Positions 10,816 through 19,928 of a DNA stretch of 64,000 bases are shown in pieces. A program made the translations under genes and the position numbers. The notes beneath the pieces were generated by a model. That model saw nothing but the letters and a program-made list of their open reading frames with translations, was not told the origin of the DNA and did no database searches. The stretch is from Pseudooceanicola marinus (GTDB taxonomy: Bacteria > Pseudomonadota > Alphaproteobacteria > Rhodobacterales > Rhodobacteraceae): the NCBI RefSeq assembly GCF_002786295.1, contig NZ_PGTC01000007.1:1-64000 (forward strand), in the 5' to 3' direction. Within the stretch, counting starts at the first letter, position 1; each line of letters opens with the position of its first letter.

Positions 10816-13659
10816 ATGTCCTCGAAAAATTGCATACTTCCCAATGGGATAGCCGTTGATCAAGCGGCCAGCCTCCCGTCTCCACGTCGTGATGGTTCAC
10901 AAACTGGTTCACATCGTGCGGGGTGTAGACCGCGCGAACCGTCGAGAAAGTGGGGGCTTCACCTCGTTCGCAGAAACGGGATCTTCTATTTCCGGCGGCG
11001 CTGGCCCGAAAAAATCCGCTGTCTCGGCGCGCCTGCGTTTCTGTCGGTTTCGCTCCGCACCCACCTCCTCGCCGAAGCGGTAAAGCGGTCGGCCGACATG
11101 CTCTCCGCGGTCGAGGCAGGAGAGAAGCACGTGCTCAAAGAACTACAGGACAGCCCGGTCAGCGAGGCCCGGGTTCAGGCGATGCTGAAAGAGATTGTGC
11201 GGCGGGCTGTGGCTGGCATGATCGCCCGTCAGGAGAGCGGGTCTGTGACCGAGATTCCCGAGTCCTATTTGGGCCGGATCGACAAAGAGACCGGACGCAT
11301 CCGGGACGCTCAGCGGGCCAGGGACTGGTCGGTGGCCTCCACGTTCGCCGGAGAGATCGCGCGTCAAAACGGCCTCGGCCCGGAGGCCGTCGAGTCGCCA
11401 GCGGTTGCTCGGCAAGTGCTCTCCCTCCTGCGCCGGCTCAACGACTTGAGCGCCCGGGTCGAGCGCGACTTCGATGACCCGCTCGATGTCGGGCGGGATC
11501 TGCTGATCGATCATGGGCTGAACCCGACCCGGGAGGCCATGAAGCCGCCCATGCTGCTGTCGGAGGCGATCGAGAAGGCCTGCGAAGAGGCCCCGCATGA
11601 CGTGGAAATCAAGATCCGGGTTATCGGGAAAGTCGCCCTGGCGTATTTCGGGGACGTGCCCGTGGCTTCGATCGTGCTCGAACAGTCCTTCGAGTTCCTC
11701 TTCCAGGTCTGGATGCTTCCGAAGCGCTGGGGAAAAGGCCACGGCCGAAACAGGCACGAGAAGATCGGCAAGGACTTGTGCCCTTTGCAGGAAATCCGCG
11801 ACGCCGATGCGAGAGACGCTCAACTGTTGGAGGAAATCCTGAATCTCGACACGCTGTCGGTGCCCGACAAGCGGCGCCGGCTTGTGGTGGAACTGATTCC
11901 GAGGCTCACCGACGGATACCTCTTCGTCCAGCGTGACATGCTCAATCGCATATTCCGCGCCGCGCTCGGACGGAAGCGCGTCGGACGGGATGTCGATGAC
12001 GAAGATCGCCTCGTCCCCTCCCACGCGCAGCTGAAGAACCGGTTGCGCGCCTGGCACAAGTCTCAGAAGACACCCTGCAAGCTTCCGAAACGGGTGTCGC
12101 GCCCGAAGCGCCGGATGTCGTGGTCGCTCGAGCACGTGTCGAGGCTCCTGCGCTCGCCGATCTATGTCGGCACATCGTCACCGAAGCAGCGTAGCCGGAA
12201 GGCCACCGCGCGCAATCGCATCATCATTCGAGACGCGATCTATTGGGTCCCGCTCATCATGATCACCATGGGCGTCCGCCCAGAGGAAATCCTCCAGGCC
12301 GCGGTGCCGGACGTGGTGCGCCGGGACGGGATCCTCTGCCTCTTTGTCGGAGAGGAAGAGGACGCGGTGTTGAAGAACGAGCAATCCCGGCGCGTTCTAC
12401 CGATTCCGGAGATCCTCCTCGAACTGGGGTTCCGGGAGTGGGTCGTGGCGAAACGCAAATTCGGGGAAACCTGGCTTTTCCCGGAGATCCAGCCCGACAA
12501 GAGCCACGGTCGACGCTCCCAGATCTTCGGCGACCGCCTGCGGAACCTCCTGAAGACGCTGAAGCTCCACGACACGCGCGAAGACATCTACGCCATGCGG
12601 CGCACGCTTTCTTCCAAGCTTTTGAGCCGAGGCATCGATACCGGCACTCGCCAGAGGATTCTCGGCCACCTCGAGGGCACGACCATCGACCGGCACTATT
12701 CGGATCACGGTCTTCTGGAGTTGAAGGACCTCTTAGATTCCGTGGATTACGGGATTGAGGTCGGCCGCGACAGGCGGTTCGATTTCCCGATTATCGTCGG
12801 CAACCGAACCGCCATGCAGACGGCTCTCGATGTCGAGGTGGCCTTGACCGATCGGCGGGAAATCTCTGCCGTTCAACTCCGAGACTCCGAGACCGACGAG
12901 ATCGTGTTCGAGGCCGCCATCTCAGGCCGGAAGGCCCCGGCGGAATATACGTGGAATGATTGCGAAGCACTGGAGGAAAAGGACGTAGCCGCGCGGATCG
13001 TTTCGCTCGGCCGGCAATATTCGCTCACGATGCCGGCAAGCGAAGAGGCCACGGCAGCACTCGAGCATCTGCTGATCCTGGTCGACGACAAACCATTTTA
13101 CGCTCCCGCCACGAAGCCGAGCGTCGACAAGGAAACGGAGGAAATCGAAAATCCGTCTGTGGTTGATGCCAAACCGATCGTCGATAACCCAGATAGCCGC
13201 CCAGTCGATCTCGAGGCAGGGGACCTTGTGGTGTGCGCTCTTCCGAGCCGACGTGCTGAACCCACCAAGTCCACTGCGCGTCCGGGAATTGTCGTGAACA
13301 CCCGGACCATGGCTGGCCGTAAATTCCTCGATATCGCCTGGGGCGGCCCGATCGAGACTGCGGGTCCGGCACCGCATGAACTCGCGATTGCGCAAGCCGT
13401 CGAGATGGCTGAAGCCAAGCTCGACATTCCGACGCGCTTCAATTTGCGGCGGCGTTTCCTTGTGCCCGAGGAGGATACCGCAAGGCTGCATCATCGCCTC
13501 GGACGCATCAGCAAGAGTGCCGAAAACAGACTTAGGGAAGGTCTTCTTTATGCAGGTGACGTGTCCCCAGAGCCGGTCGCAGAACCGACCAGAAAACAGC
13601 GGCCTTTGGTTGTAGAACGGAGACGCAGCAGGAGCGTGCGTCCGCCAAATTCAAGGTAG
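10816..13659 (+). CDS. Tyrosine recombinase (island integrase) with long C-terminal extension
   Basis: 947-aa frame starting directly after the tRNA CCA; the true start is uncertain. Residues ~48-70 (WGLHLVRRNGIFYFRRRWP) match the DUF6538 N-terminal domain of alphaproteobacterial integrases. The catalytic part is centred on residues ~470-635: Arg in MGVRPEEIL, Arg in IYAMRRTLSS (HxxR position, with Tyr in place of His), then GHLEGTTIDRHYSDHG with the second His and the nucleophile Tyr. About 300 residues follow the catalytic Tyr. They include GDLVVCALPSRR and RPGIVVNTRT, which recall the PemK/MazF-type SH3 barrel; that resemblance is only suggestive. Confidence 0.85.
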   Translation: MSSKNCILPNGIAVDQAASLPSPRRDGSQTGSHRAGCRPREPSRKWGLHLVRRNGIFYFRRRWPEKIRCLGAPAFLSVSLRTHLLAEAVKRSADMLSAVEAGEKHVLKELQDSPVSEARVQAMLKEIVRRAVAGMIARQESGSVTEIPESYLGRIDKETGRIRDAQRARDWSVASTFAGEIARQNGLGPEAVESPAVARQVLSLLRRLNDLSARVERDFDDPLDVGRDLLIDHGLNPTREAMKPPMLLSEAIEKACEEAPHDVEIKIRVIGKVALAYFGDVPVASIVLEQSFEFLFQVWMLPKRWGKGHGRNRHEKIGKDLCPLQEIRDADARDAQLLEEILNLDTLSVPDKRRRLVVELIPRLTDGYLFVQRDMLNRIFRAALGRKRVGRDVDDEDRLVPSHAQLKNRLRAWHKSQKTPCKLPKRVSRPKRRMSWSLEHVSRLLRSPIYVGTSSPKQRSRKATARNRIIIRDAIYWVPLIMITMGVRPEEILQAAVPDVVRRDGILCLFVGEEEDAVLKNEQSRRVLPIPEILLELGFREWVVAKRKFGETWLFPEIQPDKSHGRRSQIFGDRLRNLLKTLKLHDTREDIYAMRRTLSSKLLSRGIDTGTRQRILGHLEGTTIDRHYSDHGLLELKDLLDSVDYGIEVGRDRRFDFPIIVGNRTAMQTALDVEVALTDRREISAVQLRDSETDEIVFEAAISGRKAPAEYTWNDCEALEEKDVAARIVSLGRQYSLTMPASEEATAALEHLLILVDDKPFYAPATKPSVDKETEEIENPSVVDAKPIVDNPDSRPVDLEAGDLVVCALPSRRAEPTKSTARPGIVVNTRTMAGRKFLDIAWGGPIETAGPAPHELAIAQAVEMAEAKLDIPTRFNLRRRFLVPEEDTARLHHRLGRISKSAENRLREGLLYAGDVSPEPVAEPTRKQRPLVVERRRSRSVRPPNSR

Positions 13660-13888
13660 CGAACAGTAGTCGGTGGTCGACGAGCAGACCGATCCCCAAG
13701 GCTGTCCTAATTGGTCTTGGCACTGACACGCTTGAAGCGCCACCTTGTTGCGAGACCGATACCTGTGCCCGCTGCCCCGACGCCTCGGTCTGCAACGCCG
13801 TGATGCCGGAGGTGCGCCAGGTCAAGAAACAAGCCGATCCGCAGGCCGGCCGCTGACGCGGCCCCTGCACCCAGAGAAGGAACGCCCC
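13660..13888 (+). other. Interval between integrase and parB with Cys-rich relic
   Basis: One frame reads CETDTCARCPDASVCNAV and ends at a TGA near 13855. It could be a small metal-binding peptide or the tail of a lost gene. No ATG start is visible, so it is not called as a gene. Confidence 0.3.
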
Positions 13889-14872
13889 ATGGCGGCACGC
13901 AAACGCTCCCTGCGGGACCTGGCCGCGAAATCCAGGAAGGACGGGTTGGCAGCTGCCAACACTGGACCGGTGGCAGGCCGGATCGCCGAGCTCGACCCGG
14001 GCCTGGTCCATACCGGCGGTCTCGCGGGTCGCCTGGATGTCAGCCAGGCCGAGATAGCGACTCTGGCCGAGAGCCTGCGCAATGCCGGGCAGAAGGTGCC
14101 GATCCTGGTGCGGCCGCATCCCGAGAGGCCCGGAGAATACGAGATCGTCGCCGGCCGCCGGCGCCTCGCGGCCTGCCGGCTCGCGGGGATCAGCGTCCGT
14201 GCCGAGATCCAGGACCTCGACGATACTGCCCTGGTAATGGGTCAGGCGATCGAGAACATCGCCCGGGAAGACCTGACCTATATCGAGCGCGCGAAGCTGG
14301 CGGCGCGGATGGTCGACGAGGCCGGACTCGACGACAAGGACATCGACACCGCTTTCTCCTGCGGAAAGACAGACAGATCACGGTATCTCAAGATCGGCCG
14401 CGGCGTCCCGGACGACATCCTGTCCTTCGTGGGCAAGGCTCCCGGGATCGGGCGGCCCCGGTGGGAGAAGCTCGTGGCCCAGATGGCGGCGGACGAGACG
14501 GCGCTCCCCCGGATGCGGGAAGCGTTGGCAGCTGCCAACACCGAGGATGGCGGCGTGGGCGACTCCGATGCCCGCTTCTCCTATCTCTACGAGGCTGCCT
14601 TCCGGTCCGAGCCCAGCTCCAAGCCGACCGAGGCCAAGCCTCCGGCTGGGCACGAGATCTGGGTCTCGTCGCATGACAAGCCCGTTGGGACGATCAAGCG
14701 GACCGGGTCCGGTGTTCAGCTGACGCTCCGTGATGCCCCGAAACCCGGGTTTCTCGACTGGCTCGCCGAGAACGGAGAGCTGCTCGTCGTGCAGATGCTC
14801 CGAGAATACGAGGCGCACCGTTTCGTCGAGGACATAAGCGACGCGGTGAACGATGAGCAGGAGGACGAATGA
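13889..14872 (+). CDS. parB: RepB-like ParB partition protein
   Basis: 327-aa centromere-binding protein. The ParB N-terminal domain carries KVPILVRPHPERPGEYEIVAG and the box GRRRLAACRLAG (CTPase/arginine-patch region, residues ~85-115). The HTH region follows (ENIAREDLTYIERAKLAA to FSCGKTDRSRYLKIGRGVP). The C-terminal half resembles the RepB family of RepABC plasmids. ATG at 13889 with AAGGAA upstream. It overlaps parA by ATGA, so the two are translationally coupled. Two exact parS-like palindromes lie inside this gene, both encoding LAAANT. Order parB-parA, with no repA or repC, is unusual. Confidence 0.88.
   Translation: MAARKRSLRDLAAKSRKDGLAAANTGPVAGRIAELDPGLVHTGGLAGRLDVSQAEIATLAESLRNAGQKVPILVRPHPERPGEYEIVAGRRRLAACRLAGISVRAEIQDLDDTALVMGQAIENIAREDLTYIERAKLAARMVDEAGLDDKDIDTAFSCGKTDRSRYLKIGRGVPDDILSFVGKAPGIGRPRWEKLVAQMAADETALPRMREALAAANTEDGGVGDSDARFSYLYEAAFRSEPSSKPTEAKPPAGHEIWVSSHDKPVGTIKRTGSGVQLTLRDAPKPGFLDWLAENGELLVVQMLREYEAHRFVEDISDAVNDEQEDE
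13945..13960. repeat. parS-like palindrome, copy 1 (inside parB)
   Basis: GTTGGCAGCTGCCAAC, a perfect 16-bp palindrome fitting the RepABC parS pattern GTTNNNNGCNNNNAAC. It lies in parB codons ~19-24. Confidence 0.85.
14524..14539. repeat. parS-like palindrome, copy 2 (inside parB)
   Basis: Exact copy of GTTGGCAGCTGCCAAC in the same reading frame as copy 1, again encoding LAAANT. Confidence 0.85.
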
Positions 14873-15519
14873 GTCGGAAGACGAAGATCATCGCGGTCGC
14901 CACGCAGAAGGGCGGCGCCGGCAAGAGCACGATCTCGATCCATCTTGCGGTCCAGGCGATGCAGTCGAAGAAGTCCGCCCAGGTGATCCTGCTGGATCTC
15001 GACCCACAGGGGTCCGTCGCTGACTGGGCGAAGTTGCGCGAGCTCGAGGACCCGATTGTGCTGCAAGCCATGCCGGGCAACCTCTCCGCCTATCTCTCCC
15101 AGGCTGAGGAGGATGGCGCCGACTACGTGGTGATCGACACGCCGACCCATGCCGGCGGCACGATCGACGCGGCGATCCGCGCGGCGGACCTGGTTGTCAT
15201 TCCCATTCGTCCGGGCCCCTTTGACATCAACGCAGCCGCGGGCACGGTCGAGATCATGAAGCAGACCGGCCGGCCGGGGATCTTCGTGCTGAGCCAGGTC
15301 GCGGCGGTCGGGCCGGAAGGCGACGACACCGCGGCGGTCCTGCAGGAGCTCTACCCGGACGTGCCGGTGGCCAAGGCCCGGCTCGGCCAGCGCAAGGCCT
15401 TCATGCAGGCGCTGATTTCGGGCCAGGCGATCACGGAATTCGACCGGCCGAGCTCAAAGGCCGTGGGGGAGATCAAGGCGCTGTTCCGGGAGGTGCGCGC
15501 CGCCATCAAGGCCCCGTGA
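14869..15519 (+). CDS. parA: ParA partition ATPase, short type
   Basis: 216-aa deviant Walker ATPase. Visible are the Walker A' motif QKGGAGKST, DLDPQGSVADW, and the Walker B region YVVIDTPTHAGGT. It lacks the N-terminal HTH extension of RepA/P1-type ParA, so it is of the small type that does not autoregulate. It should form a nucleoid-bound gradient pulling ParB-parS complexes. It overlaps the parB stop by 4 bp. Confidence 0.92.
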   Translation: MSRKTKIIAVATQKGGAGKSTISIHLAVQAMQSKKSAQVILLDLDPQGSVADWAKLRELEDPIVLQAMPGNLSAYLSQAEEDGADYVVIDTPTHAGGTIDAAIRAADLVVIPIRPGPFDINAAAGTVEIMKQTGRPGIFVLSQVAAVGPEGDDTAAVLQELYPDVPVAKARLGQRKAFMQALISGQAITEFDRPSSKAVGEIKALFREVRAAIKAP

Positions 15520-15559
15520 GCACTCATTGATTTTACTCCCCCAATAGGGTATATGTTTC

Positions 15560-15901
15560 GTGCAAGACGCGGTTTTCCTGTCGGTCACTATCGATGAATC
15601 GGAAGATCCGGTCGTGATCGTGTCTATCGAGATTGCCGAGGGGCATCTCGAGGTCATGGCCGAGATCGAGATCGACGAGGAAGGCCGGGTGATCATTGCG
15701 AGGGGCCTTCATCTGCACGGTGTGGGCTTTGATGTGAACGCCCTGGGGCCCATCAGGCTCCGGCAGATTGCAAGGGCCATGCTCGAGGAGTTGGACTATG
15801 ACGAATGCAGGATTGAAGGAGGTGTTCGGACGACTGGGGCAAGTCCAGGACGTCGACCGAAACCAGTCCGGTTCACGAGAAAGCCTCGTCCTGCGTCCTG
15901 A
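15560..15901 (+). CDS. Hypothetical acidic protein, partner of downstream HTH gene
   Basis: 113 aa from a GTG start. The first ~80 residues are strongly acidic and beta-rich (VVIVSIEIAEGHLEVMAEIE). The last 30 are basic and overlap the next gene in another frame by about 100 bp. The pairing with a downstream HTH protein resembles a toxin-antitoxin or regulator pair, but I do not recognise the family. Confidence 0.5.
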   Translation: MQDAVFLSVTIDESEDPVVIVSIEIAEGHLEVMAEIEIDEEGRVIIARGLHLHGVGFDVNALGPIRLRQIARAMLEELDYDECRIEGGVRTTGASPGRRPKPVRFTRKPRPAS

Positions 15902-16328
15902 GGGCGCGACCTCCGCGATCAACGCCATTGCGGCGACACGCGCCCTGGCGCAGTGCGGGATCACCCTTCTCAGGGCAAAGCGCGCCGTGGAAGCTGTCAT
16001 CGCCGGGGGCGAGGTCACACTCGTTCTTCCGAAAGTGGCCTCGCGAGATCAGCTGGTCGAGGAACTTGCCGCCGCGGGGCTGCAAGGCAAATTCCTTCGA
16101 AAGAGACTTCGTATCACGTCGAAGAGTGTCGCCAAGAAGTGGGTCAAGAAGGTTCGTGAGAGAGCGGGCCTGACCCAGGAACAGTTCGCTGTCACCTATG
16201 GCATGGACCTGAAGACCCTGCAGAAATACGAGCACGGCGACAGCATCCCGGCCTCATCTGTTCTGTCGTATCTCCAGATGATCGAAGCGGATCCCGAGGC
16301 CGTGAAACGCATTCGCATCGAGGGGTGA
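15798..16328 (+). CDS. HTH (Xre-like) DNA-binding protein
   Basis: 176 aa. The C-terminal ~50 residues form a Cro/CI-type HTH: RERAGLTQEQFAVTYGMD, then LKTLQKYEHGDSIPA. The N-terminal half contains a RITLLRAKRAVEAVI-type helical segment of unknown role. The ATG at 15798 has GAGGAG 7 nt upstream, so it is preferred over an earlier in-frame ATG. Probably regulates its own operon or nearby island genes. Confidence 0.7.
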   Translation: MTNAGLKEVFGRLGQVQDVDRNQSGSRESLVLRPEGATSAINAIAATRALAQCGITLLRAKRAVEAVIAGGEVTLVLPKVASRDQLVEELAAAGLQGKFLRKRLRITSKSVAKKWVKKVRERAGLTQEQFAVTYGMDLKTLQKYEHGDSIPASSVLSYLQMIEADPEAVKRIRIEG

Positions 16329-16334
16329 CACGGC

Positions 16335-16350
16335 GTTGGCAGCTGCCAAC
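16335..16350. repeat. parS-like palindrome, copy 3
   Basis: Exact GTTGGCAGCTGCCAAC, 6 bp after the HTH gene stop and about 265 bp upstream of the PACE start. Confidence 0.85.
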
Positions 16351-16615
16351 GCCAAGCCGCAGGAGGAGCGCTATCGTTCACTCACCCTCAAGCTCTCCCT
16401 TCGAGCCAGAGCGGAATTCGTTCAGAAAGTTGGACTTGGATGGCCCCGACGGGATGCAGTGGTTCGAGCTTCACCACCCTGACCTCGTCATGGAGGGGCG
16501 CGACCCGTCCATTGAACTCTGCAATTGGGATGGACATATGGAGGAAGGCGAGGACGACTTCGCCCGGCCACACGGCCTGCACACGGGACGGCCCGACAAC
16601 AGTTCGGAGTCCACC

Positions 16616-17044
16616 ATGCGCAGCACCGCAGATCGTATTCGCCAGGCCCTCAGCTTCGAAATCATCGGTCTTCTGATCGTCACCCCGCTCTTCGCCTGGG
16701 TGTTCGACCATTCGATGAGCGAGATGGGCGTTCTGGCCTTTCTCGGCGCCACGGCCGCGACCGTCTGGAACTACGTCTTCAATCTCGCCTTCGATCATGG
16801 CCTGCATCGCTGGCGCGGCAATCCTCACAAGACGTTTCCCATCCGGATCCTGCATGCCGTGCTTTTCGAGACGACACTTCTCGTCATCCTCCTGCCGATC
16901 TTTGCATGGTGGCTGAACGTCTCTCTCGTCACGGCGCTGGTGATGGATATGTCCTTCGCGGCCTTCTACATGGTCTACGCTTTCGTTTTCACCTGGGGCT
17001 ACGATATCCTGTTCCCACCCACGGGGATGAGACGGACAACGTGA
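16616..17044 (+). CDS. PACE-family multidrug efflux transporter
   Basis: 142 aa with four transmembrane helices arranged as two tandem bacterial transmembrane pairs. The start MRSTADRIRQALSFE is typical. PACE proteins export biocides such as chlorhexidine or polyamines by proton antiport. The gene overlaps the following cyclo-ligase gene by ATGA. A paralogue at 52303 has the same start, and homologous DNA extends ~65 bp upstream of both ATGs. An open in-frame extension upstream (from 16325) looks non-coding. Confidence 0.88.
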   Translation: MRSTADRIRQALSFEIIGLLIVTPLFAWVFDHSMSEMGVLAFLGATAATVWNYVFNLAFDHGLHRWRGNPHKTFPIRILHAVLFETTLLVILLPIFAWWLNVSLVTALVMDMSFAAFYMVYAFVFTWGYDILFPPTGMRRTT

Positions 17045-17694
17045 TGACGGACAAGGAGGCCGACGGCGGCAGCGATCCCTGCTTCGCACATCTGCTTGTC
17101 GACGGGCATCCGGTCGACCCGGAGGCCGCCCGCGATGTGGCGCGGTTCCGGCGCGCCGAGAGGGCACGGCTCATCGCGGCCCGCGCCCTCTCTGCCGAGG
17201 AGCGGCGCAGGGCCACGGCAAATCTGATCACCGAACTCGCCAATCTCATCGCCCCGGCCGCAGGCATGACGGTCGCCGTCTACTGGCCGATCCGCGGCGA
17301 GCCGGATCTCCGCTCCTGGATGCACACCGCGTATGCGGCGGGCGCGCGGATCCTGCTTCCGGTCATCATCGATGAAAACGCCCCCCTGGAGTTTCGCACC
17401 TGGTCGCCGGACTGCCGGATGACGCGCGGTTTCTGGAACATCCCGGTCCCGACCGATGGAGAGGTAGCCCGTCCGGATACCGTCATCGCGCCGCTCGTGG
17501 GTGTCGACGAAGCCCTCTACCGGCTGGGCAATGGCGGAGGCTATTACGACCGGACGCTCGCGCACCTCGAGCCGCGGGCGCGGGCGATCGGCGTCGGCTT
17601 CGCCGGATGCCTCCTGCCGACCATTTATCCTCTGCCCTGGGACGTTCCGATGGACGAGGTCGTGCTCTCCGATGGCACCAGGATTTCGGCGTAG
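17044..17694 (+). CDS. 5-formyltetrahydrofolate cyclo-ligase family protein
   Basis: 216 aa. Family marks are the N-terminal RRAERARLIAARALSAEER helix, VAVYWPIRGEPDL, and the ATP/folate loop LGNGGGYYDRTL. Members convert 5-formyl-THF to 5,10-methenyl-THF using ATP. A second island paralogue (41462-42190) and a decayed third (52736-52925) exist. Association with PACE and PAS genes suggests a special rather than housekeeping role; that is inference. Confidence 0.85.
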   Translation: MTDKEADGGSDPCFAHLLVDGHPVDPEAARDVARFRRAERARLIAARALSAEERRRATANLITELANLIAPAAGMTVAVYWPIRGEPDLRSWMHTAYAAGARILLPVIIDENAPLEFRTWSPDCRMTRGFWNIPVPTDGEVARPDTVIAPLVGVDEALYRLGNGGGYYDRTLAHLEPRARAIGVGFAGCLLPTIYPLPWDVPMDEVVLSDGTRISA

Positions 17695-17713
17695 AGTCTT
17701 GCGTGTCGCTGTT

Positions 17714-17729
17714 GTTGGCAGCTGCCAAC
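17714..17729. repeat. parS-like palindrome, copy 4
   Basis: Exact GTTGGCAGCTGCCAAC between the cyclo-ligase stop and the PAS kinase start. Confidence 0.85.
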
Positions 17730-17885
17730 AGGAGGCTTGTCCCCGTCCAGAGCGATCGCACCATTCGGGCGACCACGCTCCACAGGGGGGCGGATGTAGG
17801 AGCCCTTCCACGTGGCCACACCGGGAGAATTTTGCGACTCTCTTGAATCCGGGTATGCTGCGCGGGTTACGACGGGGAATCTCCA

Positions 17886-18959
17886 ATGGACACGGCTGGG
17901 AACATTCAGCGCCGCCTTGCGGCGATCGTCGAGGGCTCCGAGGATGCCATCATTGCGAAGAACCTCGACAGCATCATTCTGACCTGGAACCCCGCTGCCG
18001 AGCGCATTTTCGGGTATTCCCCTGATGAGGTCATCGGCAGGCCGATCACCATTCTCATCCCCGACGACCGCAAGGATGAGGAGGCGGACTTCATTGCAAG
18101 GCTACGCCGTGGGGAGCGGATCGCCAACTTCGAAACTGTCCGAAAGCGAAAAGACGGAACCCCTATTCCCATCTCTCTGACCGTCTCGCCGTTGCGCGAC
18201 GACGAGGACAACATCATCGGGGCGTCAAAGATCGCCCGCGACATCACACACCAACGCGAGGCAGAAGAACGTCAGCAACTTCTGCTATCCGAAATGCGTC
18301 ACCGAGTCGGCAACTCCTTTGCCGTCGCCAGTGGACTTCTCTCCATCGCCGCGCGTCATGCCGGCAGCGTCCCGGAGCTTGTCACGGTGATGCGCCAGCG
18401 CCTCAATGCCTTGGCGGCGGTCCATTCGCAGGCCGTCAGCGATCCGTCCGGGAGAAAGGCCGAGGGGACCACCCTTTCCGAACTCCTCGGCGCAATATTG
18501 GAGCCGTTCACCGGCGATAGTCCGGCGCAGATGGAGATCCCGGAGGTTCATGTCTGTCCAGCGGCCCTCACGCCAATCTCTCTCGTTGTGTTCGAGCTCG
18601 CCACGAACGCCGTGAAATACGGAGGCCTCTCCCAGAATGGCGAAGGTATTGCCATCCGCGCCAACAGGCTCGGCGATCGACTGATCATCCATTGGAAGGA
18701 ATCCTCGGCGCCCGCACCCGCATCCGGCGAAGCTGACCATGTAGGCTTCGGAACCCGCATGACCCAGAGCACTGTCAGTTCGTCTCTTGGAGGCACCTTC
18801 TCCCGGGACTTCAATACCGAAGGCCTGACGGCGACGCTCGATCTCGACCTGGCATTGGTAACGGGATCTTCGCCCAGTCGCTCGTCCGACGAAAATGTCG
18901 CCGCAACTGGCGGAGAGAAGAGGGCTTCGACCATGTCCGCAGATAGCTGCGCGGAGTGA
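17886..18959 (+). CDS. PAS-domain HWE/HisKA_2-type sensor histidine kinase
   Basis: 357 aa, no membrane helices, so a cytosolic sensor. The PAS domain (residues ~8-125) has the typical TWNPAAERIFGYSPDEVIGR. The phosphoacceptor helix EMRHRVGNSFAVASGLLS carries the His. The ATPase domain has LVVFELATNAVKYGG (N box) and GFGTRM (G box). Alphaproteobacterial members often feed stress-response regulators. A single-domain receiver lies convergently downstream at 19211. Confidence 0.88.
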   Translation: MDTAGNIQRRLAAIVEGSEDAIIAKNLDSIILTWNPAAERIFGYSPDEVIGRPITILIPDDRKDEEADFIARLRRGERIANFETVRKRKDGTPIPISLTVSPLRDDEDNIIGASKIARDITHQREAEERQQLLLSEMRHRVGNSFAVASGLLSIAARHAGSVPELVTVMRQRLNALAAVHSQAVSDPSGRKAEGTTLSELLGAILEPFTGDSPAQMEIPEVHVCPAALTPISLVVFELATNAVKYGGLSQNGEGIAIRANRLGDRLIIHWKESSAPAPASGEADHVGFGTRMTQSTVSSSLGGTFSRDFNTEGLTATLDLDLALVTGSSPSRSSDENVAATGGEKRASTMSADSCAE

Positions 18960-19173
18960 CCCCTGAGACGAGACTGGAGTGAGCCACACAAGATGGTCCT
19001 CTGCCTTTCGCCGCCCCCGTCATGAGACGACAGGCGAACTGGGGATCTTCCCATGGGGCGCGAAGGTGCATTTCTCGAAACCGGATATCGCCGTCGCCAT
19101 GTAGTTACCCAGACAGGAGCACTGGCGTTCATTCGGGCCGACGAGATGCCGTTTCCGGCACACACGGTTTCGC

Positions 19174-19189
19174 GTTGGCAGCTGCCAAC
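19174..19189. repeat. parS-like palindrome, copy 5
   Basis: Exact GTTGGCAGCTGCCAAC between the 3' ends of two convergent genes (kinase and response regulator). A promoter operator is therefore unlikely here. Confidence 0.85.
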
Positions 19190-19210
19190 CTCATCGACCC
19201 GATCCTTCGA

Positions 19211-19582
19211 CTAAGTCGAGGCCGGGGCAAGCGCGCGTAGAGCCTTCGCGAGTTCGGAAGGGCACACCGGCTTGGCCAGTATGCGCGCTGGACGGGCGCT
19301 GCGAATGAGATCGAGCTTTCCTGGAGACGTGGCGGCCGTCACGAAGATCACGCGAATGCCCGGCCATCTTCTCCGCAAAATCTCCACCACCTCGACGCCG
19401 TTGGAGCCCTCCGCGAGATCCATGTCGGTGATCAGGATTTCGGGCTCGACGCCGACAAAGCAAACAGATGCCTGCTGCGCCGAGGCCGCGAGCCCCAGGA
19501 CTCGACAGCCGCTCGCCTCGCACAAATCCGCCATGTCGAGGGCAAGGATCGCCTCGTCCTCCACGATCGCCACTGTTGTCAT
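19211..19582 (-). CDS. Single-domain response regulator (CheY-like receiver)
   Basis: 123 aa comprising one receiver domain. Visible are the acidic pair in VAIVEDEAILAL, the phosphoacceptor Asp in ILITDMDLAEGSNG, the Thr in VIFVTAATSP, and the Lys in RILAKPVCPSEL. No output domain, so it probably relays phosphate from the neighbouring PAS/HWE kinase. Confidence 0.9.
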   Translation of the reverse strand: MTTVAIVEDEAILALDMADLCEASGCRVLGLAASAQQASVCFVGVEPEILITDMDLAEGSNGVEVVEILRRRWPGIRVIFVTAATSPGKLDLIRSARPARILAKPVCPSELAKALRALAPAST

Positions 19583-19928
19583 GAACTGCTCGTAGGTTTG
19601 TTGTGATGCTTACATTAACCACAGGGGCAAGCCTGTCGTTCCGCACGAAGGCCTGAGCACACCAGCATTTGATCCTGATCAGCGCAGGGTCCAGCCGTGA
19701 AGCGCGACCGGCCTGTCTTCTGGATCCCGGCCGCCCTCAGGCGGCCTTCGGCCTGCATCGGTTTTCTCAGTGACGCCCGTGGGGCGCCAACGCCGGAGCA
19801 CTCCTGTATCCAAGACGATTGCCGTTGGCAGCTGCCAACCTTACCTTCCGGGCGTCTTGAGGATCGACGCGATATACTTAAATGAGTATAACGAGATGTA
19901 ACGTGCGGCAGAGCCGAGAAAGCGTGTC
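19583..19928. other. Intergenic region holding parS-like copy 6
   Basis: 346 bp with no convincing gene. The palindrome lies about 90 bp upstream of the next start. Otherwise only GC-rich sequence is seen. Confidence 0.5.
19824..19839. repeat. parS-like palindrome, copy 6
   Basis: Exact GTTGGCAGCTGCCAAC in the intergenic region between the divergent response regulator and HTH genes. Confidence 0.85.

Noticed and set aside
16325-16615. N-terminal extension of the PACE transporter
   Set aside because: The open frame starts inside a parS-like site and has no homology. The paralogue at 52303 begins at the same MRSTAD Met, so the later ATG is used.
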